Part shown: piece by piece, positions 1-9,900 of the stretch | How the letters are laid out: the number at the start of each line of letters is the position of its first letter | Numbering within the stretch: the stretch's first letter is position 1 | Notes under the pieces: model-generated | The model's database searches: none | Told to the model about the DNA's origin: nothing | Seen by the model: only the letters and a program-made list of their open reading frames with translations | NCBI GenBank assembly: GCA_910579455.1 | Contig: CAJTUT010000001.1 | Span: 124,001 to 188,000, forward strand | Source of the DNA: an uncultured Bacilli bacterium | GTDB lineage: Bacteria; Bacillota_I; Bacilli_A; RF39; UBA660 | DNA length: 64,000 bases | Reading direction: 5' to 3' | Program-made: the position numbers and the translations under genes

Positions 1-438
1 TTAAATGGAGTTATATCTTTTACAAAAGAAGAATTTGATTCTAGTGCCAAGGAATTATTTGGAAAAGAAATGAGTCTTAGTTCATCTGATATTACTAATA
101 TTTGTCCTTCGATTACCTATGACTCTATTAATCAAAAATATACAGGGGGTGCGAATACTTGTGAGAAAAAGTCATGTAGTTATGAAAATAAAAGACACGT
201 TGTAAAGGCTTTTAAAAAGGCAAACAATTTGTATATCATTATGGCAGTAGTTGCTATTAATCAGGAAAGTAGAAAAATTTCAAATATAAATGATTTAAAT
301 TCCGTGATAGAAGGAGTAGATATTAATACATTTGATATATCAAAAGATTATGAAAAAGTAAATAATTATAAATATACATTTATTTATGATATTGATGATA
401 ATAACTATATTTTTAAAAGTATAGAGTTAGAAAAATAA
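1..438 (+). CDS. 3' part of an unknown protein, cut by the window edge
   Basis: The reading frame is open from base 1, so the gene begins before the window and only its last 145 codons are visible. The internal ATG at 70 has no ribosome site before it and is unlikely to be the start. The visible part contains two cysteine-bearing segments (around TCEKKSCSYE) and ends with alternating hydrophobic and polar residues, which would fit a secreted or membrane-anchored beta-rich domain. The polysaccharide cluster follows directly. I do not recognise the family. Confidence 0.7.
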   Translation, partial: LNGVISFTKEEFDSSAKELFGKEMSLSSSDITNICPSITYDSINQKYTGGANTCEKKSCSYENKRHVVKAFKKANNLYIIMAVVAINQESRKISNINDLNSVIEGVDINTFDISKDYEKVNNYKYTFIYDIDDNNYIFKSIELEK

Positions 439-440
439 TA

Positions 441-474
441 TGAAATATTTTTCTTTTCATATAAAAATATTTCA
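441..474 (+). terminator. Inverted repeat after the first gene
   Basis: A 12-bp perfect stem (TGAAATATTTTT with AAAAATATTTCA) surrounds a 10-base loop just after the stop of the partial gene. No long T run follows outside the stem, so termination is inferred from position and symmetry. Confidence 0.5.
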
Positions 475-499
475 TGTATAATAGGATAAGGTGATGATA

Positions 500-1687
500 A
501 TGAAAAAGATATCAATTTTATCTTTACATTTAGGATTTGGTGGTATTGAAAAATCAATTGTTGCTTTAGCCAATCTCTTATGTGATAAATATCAAGTAGA
601 AATTGCCTGTATTTATAAATTATACGATAAAGAGGCATTCGAATTGGATAAAAGGGTGAAAGTGAAATACCTAATTCGCAGTAATTTGCCAAAAAAGGTA
701 GAGGGATATAAATTATTGTTTTTTAAATTTCATTGGATAAAACTGATAAAAAAACTATGGAAGGACTATTTTAAAAAATTAAAATTTGCATCTTTTTTTA
801 AAGATACCTTTCTTGGGATTTCTATGTATCCAAAAAGAGCTAAAGTTATGAAAAACTATATTAAAAATTCTAATTCTAATGTTATGATTTCTACTAGAAC
901 TTTTTTGAATGAATGGCTAAGTGAGTGTGCAAAAGATAATGTAGTAACAATTGGTTGGGAACATAATCATTATCATGATAATATAAAATATGCTGTGGAT
1001 GTTATTAGAAGTTGTAAAAATTTAGACTACTTTGTATTAGTATCTAAAGATTTATATCAATTCTATAGAAAAAAATTAATAGATTATAAATGTAGATGTG
1101 TTTACATTCCTAATATCTTAGATACTATTCCTCCTAGACTTGCAAAACTGGAACAAAAACGGTTAGTATCAGTTGGTAGACTCTCTAAAGAAAAAGGCTA
1201 TTTAGATTTATTAAGAATTTATAATATCTTGATAAAAGAACATCCAGATTGGACTTTGGATATTATAGGAGATGGTCCAGAAAGAGAATCTTTAGAAGAG
1301 TATATAAAAGAACATCATCTAGAAGAAAAAGTTATCTTGCATGGATTTCAAGGAAAAGATTATATTGGTGAAGTATTAAATCAATCCTCTATTTATTTAA
1401 TGACATCTTATACAGAAAGTTTTGGTATTGTTTTAATTGAAGCAATGAGTTATGGTCTACCTTGTGTTGCCTTTTCATCTGCAGAGGGAGCAAAGGAATT
1501 AATTAATAGTGGTAGTAATGGTTATTTAATTAAAAATAGAAATAATAGGGCCTATATTAAAAAAGTAGAAGATTTAATGGAGGATATAGAGGTTAGAAAA
1601 AGAATTGGCAAAATGGGAAGGAAAAGTATTAAGAAGTATAGTGGAGAAGAAGTAATAAAGTCCTGGTTAGATATTATAGAAAGTTAG
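500..1687 (+). CDS. Glycosyltransferase family 4 (GT-B fold)
   Basis: A 395-residue sugar transferase that probably adds a nucleotide-sugar-derived residue to a surface glycan. The N-terminus has the glycine-rich loop LGFGGIEKS. The C-terminal half has the family pattern: VGRLSKEKGYLDLL, the IIGDGPERESL loop, and the ESFGIVLIEAMSYGLP motif whose E-x7-E pair binds the donor nucleotide. The start is ATG 500, served by AGGTGAT, rather than the GTG at 491 that lies within that site. It opens a cluster of surface-polysaccharide genes. Acceptor and sugar cannot be read from sequence. Confidence 0.88.
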   Translation: MKKISILSLHLGFGGIEKSIVALANLLCDKYQVEIACIYKLYDKEAFELDKRVKVKYLIRSNLPKKVEGYKLLFFKFHWIKLIKKLWKDYFKKLKFASFFKDTFLGISMYPKRAKVMKNYIKNSNSNVMISTRTFLNEWLSECAKDNVVTIGWEHNHYHDNIKYAVDVIRSCKNLDYFVLVSKDLYQFYRKKLIDYKCRCVYIPNILDTIPPRLAKLEQKRLVSVGRLSKEKGYLDLLRIYNILIKEHPDWTLDIIGDGPERESLEEYIKEHHLEEKVILHGFQGKDYIGEVLNQSSIYLMTSYTESFGIVLIEAMSYGLPCVAFSSAEGAKELINSGSNGYLIKNRNNRAYIKKVEDLMEDIEVRKRIGKMGRKSIKKYSGEEVIKSWLDIIES

Positions 1688-1693
1688 ATAATA

Positions 1694-1740
1694 AAAAGTA
1701 GGAAAAATGATTAAGATTTTTGTTTTTTCTACTTTTGTTT
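1694..1740 (+). terminator. Intrinsic terminator after GT4 gene
   Basis: AAAAGTAG (1694-1701) pairs with CTACTTTT (1729-1736) around an inner A-rich/T-rich extension, and further T residues follow. A TATACT box near 1751 then precedes the next gene. Confidence 0.6.
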
Positions 1741-1774
1741 TTATTTTATGGTATACTACTATTAGGTGATGATA

Positions 1775-2245
1775 ATGAAAAAGGTACTGTTTATATCCTC
1801 AACTGGAGGACACTTATCCGAGATGCTACAATTGAAAAGTATGTTTAAAAATTATGATTATCATATTATCACAGAAAAAACAAAATCTAATATTAGTCTG
1901 AAGGCTGATTATAAAAAAAGAATTAGTTTTCTAATTTATGGAACCAAGGATCATCCTATATCATATCCTTTTAAATTACTTGCCAACTGTTTTAAGAGCC
2001 TTTATCTTTATTTTAGAATTCATCCAGATTATATTATTACAACTGGAGCACATACTGCAGGACCTATGTGCCTTATTGGTAAAATATTTGGAAGTCGTGT
2101 TGTTTATATAGAAACATTTGCAAATATGAATAGTAAAACTGTTACTGGAAGATTATTATATCCATTTTCTGATAGATTTATTGTCCAATGGAAGGAAATG
2201 AAAAAGCATTACAAAGATGCGATAGATGGGGGATGGATTTATTAA
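1775..2245 (+). CDS. Alg14/PssD/Cps14F-like glycosyltransferase subunit
   Basis: A 156-residue protein matching the membrane-anchoring half of two-part GT28-type transferases (Alg14 in eukaryotes, PssD/Cps14F/EpsE-like in bacteria). Visible marks are the N-terminal FISSTGGHLSEML loop, TTGAHTAGPMCLIGKIFG, and VVYIETFAN near the end. The catalytic partner of this family is Alg13-like and is encoded by the very next gene, which starts in the last base of this stop codon (TAATG). The start ATG 1775 has AGGTGAT at the usual distance. It likely acts at the inner membrane face on a lipid-linked sugar. Confidence 0.85.
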   Translation: MKKVLFISSTGGHLSEMLQLKSMFKNYDYHIITEKTKSNISLKADYKKRISFLIYGTKDHPISYPFKLLANCFKSLYLYFRIHPDYIITTGAHTAGPMCLIGKIFGSRVVYIETFANMNSKTVTGRLLYPFSDRFIVQWKEMKKHYKDAIDGGWIY

Positions 2246-3105
2246 TGATTTTAGTAACACTCGGAACCCAGGATAAAGACTTCTCCAGATTACTTAAGGC
2301 AATTGATAGAGAAATAAAGAAGGGAAATATTAAAGAGAAAGTAATCGTTCAGGCAGGGTATACTAAATATCACTCTGATAACATGGAAATATTTGATCTA
2401 ATTGAACCAGAAAAATTACATAACCTTGTAAAAAAATGCAACCTTTTGATCACGCATGGTGGAGTGGGTTCGATCCTAGATGGTCTAAAAAGTGGTAAAA
2501 AGGTGATAGCGGCTTCTCGACTAAAAAAATATAGGGAACATACCAATGATCATCAAAAGCAAATCGTAAAGAAATTTGCTGATGAGGGATATTTATTAGA
2601 ATTAAGGGATATGCAGAAACTAGATAAGATGTTAGAAAGGGCAGAAAATTTTAAACCTAAAAAATTTCAGAGTAATACTAATCAATTTATTAAAGGAATC
2701 GATGACTATATAAAAGAAGATAATCATACTAGTTGGTTCAATAGATTTCGCTTTTTATGTAGTAACGGTTATATAGGATTTATTCTAAATATAATCAATT
2801 TATTTCTATTTTGTATCCTTTTTGGAAAAATAAATGTATATTATAATATTTTAATTTCCTACTTTGTTACATTTTTATTAAGTCTTTTGTTCAATGTGTT
2901 AATAGATGTGGAATACAAGCACAATTGGAAACATTTTTGGATTATTAGAGGAATGATTCTAATCTTAGATTTAGATCTTATGTATCTTTTTAAAAATATC
3001 ATTCAGTATCATTTGATTTATTCAAAATTTATTATTAATTTTATTATTATCATTTTAAGTTATATTGTGATAAAATTTTGTTTTCAGAATAAAAATAAAA
3101 AATAA
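2245..3105 (+). CDS. Alg13/PssE-like glycosyltransferase fused to a GtrA-like membrane domain
   Basis: The first ~165 residues are an Alg13/PssE/Cps14G-type GT28 catalytic domain: start MILVTLGTQDKDF, then LLITHGGVGSILDGLKSGK, the nucleotide-sugar binding loop, and a NDHQKQIVKKFADEGYL helix. The rest, about 120 residues, has four hydrophobic segments with the order of a GtrA-type domain (RFRFLCSNG entry, then SLLFN after the second segment). ATG 2245 overlaps the previous stop, which argues against the upstream in-frame ATG at 2188. Alg13-type proteins are normally soluble and recruited by Alg14, so the tail is unusual. GtrA assignment is by pattern and less certain than the catalytic domain. 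Confidence 0.82.
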   Translation: MILVTLGTQDKDFSRLLKAIDREIKKGNIKEKVIVQAGYTKYHSDNMEIFDLIEPEKLHNLVKKCNLLITHGGVGSILDGLKSGKKVIAASRLKKYREHTNDHQKQIVKKFADEGYLLELRDMQKLDKMLERAENFKPKKFQSNTNQFIKGIDDYIKEDNHTSWFNRFRFLCSNGYIGFILNIINLFLFCILFGKINVYYNILISYFVTFLLSLLFNVLIDVEYKHNWKHFWIIRGMILILDLDLMYLFKNIIQYHLIYSKFIINFIIIILSYIVIKFCFQNKNKK

Positions 3106-3171
3106 ATAAGTATGAATAGTATTTTACAAAAATCAATATTTTTGCTATATTTATATAGTAGGTGATTATAG

Positions 3172-3747
3172 ATGAGTAATAAAAAGTCAACGCTTATCTT
3201 AATTTTATTAGGAATTCTATCCATTGTACTAGGATTTATTATAATGTTTATTTCAAATATTAAAAAGGATCAACAAGAAATGAATAGTAGGATGACCAAG
3301 ATTGGCAGTAAGTATGAGGTCTTCAAAAAGAAGGTAGAAGAAATCAATGTGATAAGAGATAATCTTCATAAGGAATTTTTAGATACAATTTATTATGAAA
3401 CTTTTTCAGAAAATGAGTTGAAATATAGAAAAAGTTTATATAATTATGAGAAACTGGTAACAGATTTAAGCAAAAAAAATTCTACATTAAAAGAGTATTG
3501 TAAGAGTGGAATCTACTATTCTTCAAGTGATGTTAATAATAAATGTAATGCTTTTAATTTAGCATATGAACAATTAATTAATACTTTTGTGGATGATGTT
3601 AATAAATATAATGGAAATATTGCTCAGTATAATAAATGGTTAAAAGAACAAAATAAAAATGAGAGTGAAAAAATAGAAAATTATGCAACTAAAAAAACAT
3701 ATATCGATTATAATAAAGACGGACAATATTCAGGTAAGGAAGAGTAG
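3172..3747 (+). CDS. Unknown membrane-anchored coiled-coil protein
   Basis: 191 residues with one N-terminal membrane segment (about residues 8-27) followed by a charged helical region likely to lie outside the cell. Two cysteines (in KEYCKSGIYY and NNKCNAF) could form a disulfide. The tail DYNKDGQYSGKEE resembles a short calcium-binding-like acidic loop, but one such loop is weak evidence. A GGTGAT site precedes ATG 3172. It is two bases from the next gene and probably co-transcribed with the polysaccharide genes. I do not recognise the family. Confidence 0.75.
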   Translation: MSNKKSTLILILLGILSIVLGFIIMFISNIKKDQQEMNSRMTKIGSKYEVFKKKVEEINVIRDNLHKEFLDTIYYETFSENELKYRKSLYNYEKLVTDLSKKNSTLKEYCKSGIYYSSSDVNNKCNAFNLAYEQLINTFVDDVNKYNGNIAQYNKWLKEQNKNESEKIENYATKKTYIDYNKDGQYSGKEE

Positions 3748-3749
3748 TT

Positions 3750-4853
3750 ATGAAAGATGAAGAAATTGAAGTATTATTATTACTAGATGACCAAGAAACT
3801 GTCGATAATTCAAAGAATAAACAAGACAAGAATAAAAAAAATAAAAGTAAAAAAAAGAAACTAATAGTTGGAATTAGTGGTAGTTTCGGAGGAATTATGG
3901 CAGTTTTACTCTTCTTATTTTACGGTCCATGGAGTGGCTTTCGTAATTTTTGGATTACAACAGCGATGACTACAATGAATCATAGATATCTAGCAACTTC
4001 ACTATATAGTGACGAAACAATACAGAGAGTTCTATCACAAAATTCAATTATAGAACCTGATGGAATATCGAATCCAGATTTAATTCGATTTAATCGATAT
4101 GGGAAAACCAAAAGCTATAAAAATAAATATGAAGAACAAATTTTAAAGCGAGATAAGAATGATCTATATAAACTAATTGACATAGAGGGAAGTAATTATA
4201 AAGGGCATTTAGTTGCTATATATGATCCTTCTAGAATTTCGATTGCAACTACCAAATATTTAAAATCAAAAGGACAATTTATTACAACTGTTGCCAAAGA
4301 TAATGAGGCTATTATTATGATGAATGCAGGAGGTTTTTATGACCCAGACTGGAATGGTAATGGTGCACTTCCTCACGGAACAGTAATTCAAAACGGTAAA
4401 GTAGTTAGTGATTATACAGATGCTAATATGGGAGGAGGCTTTATTGGTTTCGATAAAAATAATAAATTAATTCTTGGAAAGATGAGTAAAGAACAGGCAA
4501 TAAAAAAGGGTTTGAGAGACGCAATCGAATTTGGACCATTCCTAATTATTAATGGAAAAAGTGCTTTTGTAAAAGGAAATGGTGGTTGGGGAATTGCACC
4601 TCGTACAGCAATTGGTCAAAGAAAAGATGGAATAGTTCTATTTTTGGTAATTGATGGTCGCCTTGCTACTAGTTTAGGAGCAGATATGTCAGATCTAACG
4701 GAAATTATGGAAAACTATGGAGCAGTTAATGCAGCTAACTTAGATGGGGGAAGTTCATCAGAACTAGTTATAAAAAATAAGATTGTGAATACTCCTGTAG
4801 CAGCAGGACCAAATGGATTAAGAACAATGTCAACATTTTGGATGGTAAAATAA
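3750..4853 (+). CDS. Phosphodiester glycosidase family protein (NAGPA-like), membrane anchored
   Basis: 367 residues. An acidic, lysine-rich cytoplasmic tail (1-40) precedes one membrane helix (about 45-65). The outer domain matches the phosphodiester glycosidase/exopolysaccharide family: MMNAGGFYDPDWNGNG, PHGTVIQNGKVV, APRTAIGQRKDG, and the signature NAANLDGGSSSELV. Related proteins remove sugar-1-phosphodiester caps, and many bacterial homologues sit in exopolysaccharide loci, as here. It probably trims or uncaps a surface polymer. The substrate is unknown. Confidence 0.86.
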   Translation: MKDEEIEVLLLLDDQETVDNSKNKQDKNKKNKSKKKKLIVGISGSFGGIMAVLLFLFYGPWSGFRNFWITTAMTTMNHRYLATSLYSDETIQRVLSQNSIIEPDGISNPDLIRFNRYGKTKSYKNKYEEQILKRDKNDLYKLIDIEGSNYKGHLVAIYDPSRISIATTKYLKSKGQFITTVAKDNEAIIMMNAGGFYDPDWNGNGALPHGTVIQNGKVVSDYTDANMGGGFIGFDKNNKLILGKMSKEQAIKKGLRDAIEFGPFLIINGKSAFVKGNGGWGIAPRTAIGQRKDGIVLFLVIDGRLATSLGADMSDLTEIMENYGAVNAANLDGGSSSELVIKNKIVNTPVAAGPNGLRTMSTFWMVK

Positions 4854-4935
4854 GACAGGGTTTATAATAAAAAATTAAATGTACTATTTTCTTCCTTTTA
4901 TGTTATAATACTTAATTAATTAGGGGGATAGTATT

Positions 4936-5643
4936 ATGAAGATAAAAAAAGCAAAGCAAATGGTTACCTCAAAATTATTTTTTATCGTTATAAGTATTGT
5001 TTTATTATGCTTATTGATAGGTTCGTTTTTCTATTTTTCATCTATAATGGAACATTATAAAAATGAAAATCCATATGAGATTAAAGTAGAAGCAAATGAT
5101 AACTTTGTATTCTTAGGAGACTCTATAACAGAAGGATATCCTACAAAAGAATTATTTGATGATCTGCCTATTATTAATAGTGGAGTATCAGGTTATACTA
5201 CAGATGATATTTTAAAAAATTTAGATGAGATGGTTACCATTTACAATCCAACGAAAGTATTTATCCTAATTGGAACTAACGACATTGCCCTTGAAAAAAG
5301 TGAAAGTCAAATTACAAATAATATTAAAAAAATAGTTCAAAATATTTTAAGAAAAAGACCGAATACTAAAATATATATAGAATCAATTTATCCAATTAAT
5401 AATGTAGAAGAGGATAAAATCGATCATGAAGTAGTCGGTGTTAGAAATAATAAAAAAATTAAACAAATAAATAAGAAATTAAAAAGATATTGTAAAGAAA
5501 AGGGATATACCTATATCAATATTTATGATGAACTAAGCGATAAATCAGGAAATATTGATCTAAAATATACAAAAGAAGGTCTTCATCTAAATGATTTGGG
5601 ATATTTGAAAGTCACAAAGGCATTATACCAGTATTTAAAATAA
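4936..5643 (+). CDS. SGNH/GDSL hydrolase, membrane anchored
   Basis: 235 residues with one N-terminal membrane helix (about 13-37). The esterase domain begins with block I FLGDSITEG (nucleophile Ser63), continues with block III LIGTNDIAL and ends with block V EGLHLNDLGY, giving the full Ser/Gly/Asn/His set. Such enzymes act as carbohydrate O-acetyl esterases or lipases. Given the neighbours, de-O-acetylation of a wall polysaccharide is the best guess. A ribosome site AGGGGGATAG precedes ATG 4936, and a strong hairpin follows the stop. Confidence 0.85.
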   Translation: MKIKKAKQMVTSKLFFIVISIVLLCLLIGSFFYFSSIMEHYKNENPYEIKVEANDNFVFLGDSITEGYPTKELFDDLPIINSGVSGYTTDDILKNLDEMVTIYNPTKVFILIGTNDIALEKSESQITNNIKKIVQNILRKRPNTKIYIESIYPINNVEEDKIDHEVVGVRNNKKIKQINKKLKRYCKEKGYTYINIYDELSDKSGNIDLKYTKEGLHLNDLGYLKVTKALYQYLK

Positions 5644-5675
5644 AAGCATAAATTATAAATTTATGCTTTTTATAT
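5642..5675 (+). terminator. Intrinsic terminator after SGNH hydrolase
   Basis: A 13-bp stem (5642-5654 with 5658-5670) has a 3-base loop ATA and ends in a T run. It overlaps the TAA stop. Confidence 0.75.
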
Positions 5676-5695
5676 ATACTAATAATGGTGATTTT

Positions 5696-6925
5696 ATGAG
5701 AAAAAAATTTTTGATTGTTAGTACCATTCTATTGTTAATAGGGGTTATGATACTATTTATTTTTGCCTATTATAAAAAACAGGTTCAAAACCAGGTTAGA
5801 AAAGAAAATCAATTAATAGAAGATATAGAAAGTCACTATCATTCCTCTGTATCTATTGTAAAGAATGCACCTATATATAAAAAGGAAAATAAAAAATATA
5901 TAAAAGTAGGAATTGGTTTTAAAGATGTAGAGTTGATGTTAGAAGGTATTACAAACAATTCTAAACAAAAATACTTTAAAATAGAAAAGTCAGATTATTA
6001 TATTTATTATAAAAATGTAGAAAAGGTATCTAAACCATTAAAAAAGGATAATAGATATCATAACTATTTATATTTTAATGAATCATTAAAAACAAAAGAT
6101 ACATTTTCTCTATATAATAAAAGTCAAAAAGAGTATACCTTTTATGAATCTATGGATTTTAAGATTTTAATCAAGGAGGAAAATAAGTATGGTGTAGTGT
6201 ACCATGATAATCTGTATTATATTAATGAACAAGATGTTTCTAGTATTTATTCAAGCGATAATAATGAAAAAGAAGTGGCATCAGAAATTCCTGTAACTGT
6301 TTACCATTTTCTCTATTTAAAAAATGAAAGTTGTAATGAAATTATTTGTAATTCTATTAATCAAGTCGAGGAAGAATTTAATTATTTAAAAGAAAATAAG
6401 TATTTTACACTCAACACGAAAGAAATGGAACTATTTATCAAAGGAAAAATAAATTTACCTAAAAATAGTATTTTAATTACCATTGATGATGGAGCCAAAG
6501 CCACTAATTTTTTAGATGTTTTAGATAAGTACCAAATCAATGCAACCTTATTTTTAGTTAGCTCTTGGTATCCCAAGGAAGATTTTAAGAGTAATTATTT
6601 GGAACTTGCTTCGCACACTCATAATTTACATAATCCAGGTGTTTGTAGCGAAGGACAGGGGAGTCCTTTGAAATGTAGCAATAAGAATGAATTATTATCA
6701 GACTTGAAAGAGTCTAGAAAGACTCTTAATAATACAGATTCATTTTGTTTTCCTTTTTATGAATATAATGATTATGCAATTGAAATAGTCAAAGAAGCAG
6801 GCTTTAAAACAGCATATATTGGGGGAAATAGGAAGGCAAGCATTGGGATCAATCCTTATACTATCCCAAGGATTACTATTCATAATAATATTTCTCTTGA
6901 ACAATACATTAACTTCATTCAGTGA
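5696..6925 (+). CDS. Polysaccharide deacetylase (NodB domain), membrane anchored
   Basis: 409 residues from ATG 5696, which has GGTGAT just upstream; the longer frame from 5663 would begin inside the preceding terminator. An N-terminal membrane helix (about 5-25) precedes a roughly 180-residue unknown extracellular part. The NodB domain follows: SILITIDDGAKATNFLD (catalytic Asp and metal Asp), NATLFLVSSW, the metal-binding ELASHTHNLHNP, and FCFPFYEYND in place of the usual RPPxG motif. It likely removes acetyl groups from N-acetylated wall sugars. It is a fitting partner of the SGNH esterase upstream. Confidence 0.85.
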   Translation: MRKKFLIVSTILLLIGVMILFIFAYYKKQVQNQVRKENQLIEDIESHYHSSVSIVKNAPIYKKENKKYIKVGIGFKDVELMLEGITNNSKQKYFKIEKSDYYIYYKNVEKVSKPLKKDNRYHNYLYFNESLKTKDTFSLYNKSQKEYTFYESMDFKILIKEENKYGVVYHDNLYYINEQDVSSIYSSDNNEKEVASEIPVTVYHFLYLKNESCNEIICNSINQVEEEFNYLKENKYFTLNTKEMELFIKGKINLPKNSILITIDDGAKATNFLDVLDKYQINATLFLVSSWYPKEDFKSNYLELASHTHNLHNPGVCSEGQGSPLKCSNKNELLSDLKESRKTLNNTDSFCFPFYEYNDYAIEIVKEAGFKTAYIGGNRKASIGINPYTIPRITIHNNISLEQYINFIQ

Positions 6926-6998
6926 AAGATTCCTTTTTTTCATATTTTAGTATATAATTAATATAGTAATAATAATTTGGAACACAGGAGGAAATAAA

Positions 6999-9900
6999 AT
7001 GAAGAAAATTATGGATGGCAATGAAGCGTGTAGTTATAATGCCTATAAATTCACTGAAGTAGCAGGAATTTATCCGATTACTCCGGCCTCAACAATGGCT
7101 GAAAATGTCAGTAAATATAGTAGTGAAGGAGAGTTAAATTATTTTGATTCCCCAGCAAAAGTAGTGGAAATGGAGAGCGAAGCTGGAGCTATCGGAATGG
7201 TTCATGGAGCTTTACAATCAGGATGTTTAGCCTCCACTTTTACTGCTAGTCAAGGTTTGTTACTTATGATACCCAATATGTATAAAATAGCTGGAGAACT
7301 TCTTCCGTGTGTCATTAATGTGGCAGCTAGAAGTATCGCAACCCATGCCTTGTCTATTTTTGGAGATCATCAAGATATTTATGCTACACGTGCTACTGGG
7401 TTTGCAATTTTAGCTTCCTCATCTGTTCAAGACGTTATGGACTTAACTAATGTTAGTTATTTATCAACCATAAAAGGTAGAGTACCTTTTCTTAACTTTT
7501 TTGATGGGTTTAGAACCTCGCATGAACTTCAAAAAATAGATATAATAGAATCGGATCAAGTTAGAAAACTAATAGATGAAAAGGCGTTACAAGAATTTAG
7601 AGACAGGGCCCTAAATCCTCTTCATCCTGTTACTCGAGGAACTTCCCAGAGTGAGGAAGTGTATTTTCAAGCAACAGAAGTTAGGAATGAATATTACGAT
7701 AAATTACCAGACATTGTAAATAGTTATATGGAAAGTATTAATAAAATAACAGGTAGAAATTATGCTCCATTTAATTATTATGGTAGTAAAAATGCTAGCA
7801 AGGTAATTGTGGCTATGGGTTCCGTTTGTGAGACAATAAAAGAAGTAATTGATTACTTAGTAGAAGAAAAAAACCAAAATGTAGGGTTAATCGAAGTTCA
7901 TTTATATAGACCTTTTAGTACGAAATATTTTTTAAGTGCATTACCAAAATCTGTGAGGAAAATAGCTGTTCTAGACCGTACCAAAGAAGCAGGAAGTAGT
8001 GGAGAACCTCTTTACTTAGATATTGCTAAAGTCTTAAGTGAGGCAGACTCTAAGGTCCTAGTAGTAGGGGGAAGATATGGACTATCCTCAAAAGATACTA
8101 CCCCAGCTATGATTAAGGGGGTATATGATTTTCTAGATAAGAAGGATGTACATAATAATTTTACAGTAGGAATTGTAGATGATGTTACTAATTTATCTAT
8201 TAAATATGAGGAGGATTTTAGACTTCCTAGTACAAGTATTGATTTTTTAATATATGGATATGGCTCAGATGGAATGGTTTCTGCTTCCAAAGATTTGTTA
8301 AAAATTACTGGAGAACATACTCGTGCTTATGTTCAAGGGTATTTTCAATATGACTCTAAAAAAAGTGGGGGTCATACAGTTTGTCATTTAAGATTTGATA
8401 AAAAACAAATTCAATCCACCTATTATATCGAAAAGGCCTCTATTATAGTTTGTACTCAAGATAGTTACTTAAAAAAGATTAGTATGCTAGATAAAATTAA
8501 ATTGAATGGTATCTTTCTCCTTAACACGAATAAAACAGGGGATGAGGTATTAGCGATGATGAGTGTACATGATAAGCAAATCCTACAAAATAGAAAAGTG
8601 AAAATGTACATTATAGATGCCAACAAGATAGCAAAAGAAGAAGGAATTCAGGGAAAAATTAGTACAATTATGGAAGTTTTAATTTTTAAGTTAGGCAGAG
8701 TAATTGATTTTTCTTTCACCAAGGAAGTTATTAAAGAAAACCTGATGGTTAGATTTAAAAATAAAAGTGGGGATCTGGCTTCTAAAAATATAAGTGCAAT
8801 GGAAAAAGCATTAGATTCCTATTCACGAGTTAGAATTCCCGATGTGGATTATGACATAGAGGTAGAAGGAAAAAAGACCGCTTTTGAGAGAATGAATGCC
8901 ATGGATGGAAATAGCCTACCAGTTAGTAGTTTTTTAAAAAATCCAGATGGCACATTTGAACCAGGAACTACCAAATATGAAAAAAGAGATATTAGTGATA
9001 TTATCCCCTGCTATAATAGTGAAAATTGTATTTCTTGTAATTTGTGCTCTTTAGTTTGCCCACATGCTGTAATTAGACCATTTTTACTCAATGAGAATGA
9101 AGAAATGGATGCCCCTGAGGTAGTAAGAAAGCAACTAATCAATCCCAAAATAAAAGATTCTAATTATAAGTATACCATTGGAATTAGTATTCCCGATTGT
9201 ACAGGTTGCGGATTATGTGCTGATGTTTGTCCTGGTAAAAGGGGTGAAAAAGCCCTTGTTATGAAAGAAAAGAAAAAGATAAAAGAAAAAGATCAAGAAA
9301 TATCCTATAAATATCTATTTAATGAGGTGTCAGAAAAAGATGTGATGAATACAGATACCGTAAAAGGAAGCCAGTTTAAAACTCCTAAGTTTGAGTTTAG
9401 TGGGGCATGTGCTGGTTGTGGGGAAACCGCTTATCTAAAACTTTTAACACAATTATTTGGAGACAGATTAATGATTGGAAATGCAACAGGCTGTTCTTCT
9501 ATTTATGGTGCCACAGCACCCAATATGCCATACTCAATACCTTGGGCTAATTCTTTATTTGAAGATAATGCAGAGTTTGGATATGGTATGAAGATTGCTG
9601 ATATGGCAATGAAAGATAGGATAGTAAGGTTGATTAAGAGCCATATAAAAGACGTAAAAAAAAGTGAACAAGCAATTTATAAGGCATATATGAAAGAACA
9701 AACAGAAGAAAATGCAAAGGCTTTATTTCATATTATTGATAATACAAAGATTGAAGAATTAAAAAAATTAAAGGAATTTATTCTACCAAGATCTATCTGG
9801 TTAGTAGGAGGCGATGGTTGGGCTTATGATATTGGCTTTAATGGTGTTGACCATGTATTAGCTAGTCAGGAAAATGTTAATATTTTAGTATTAGATACAG

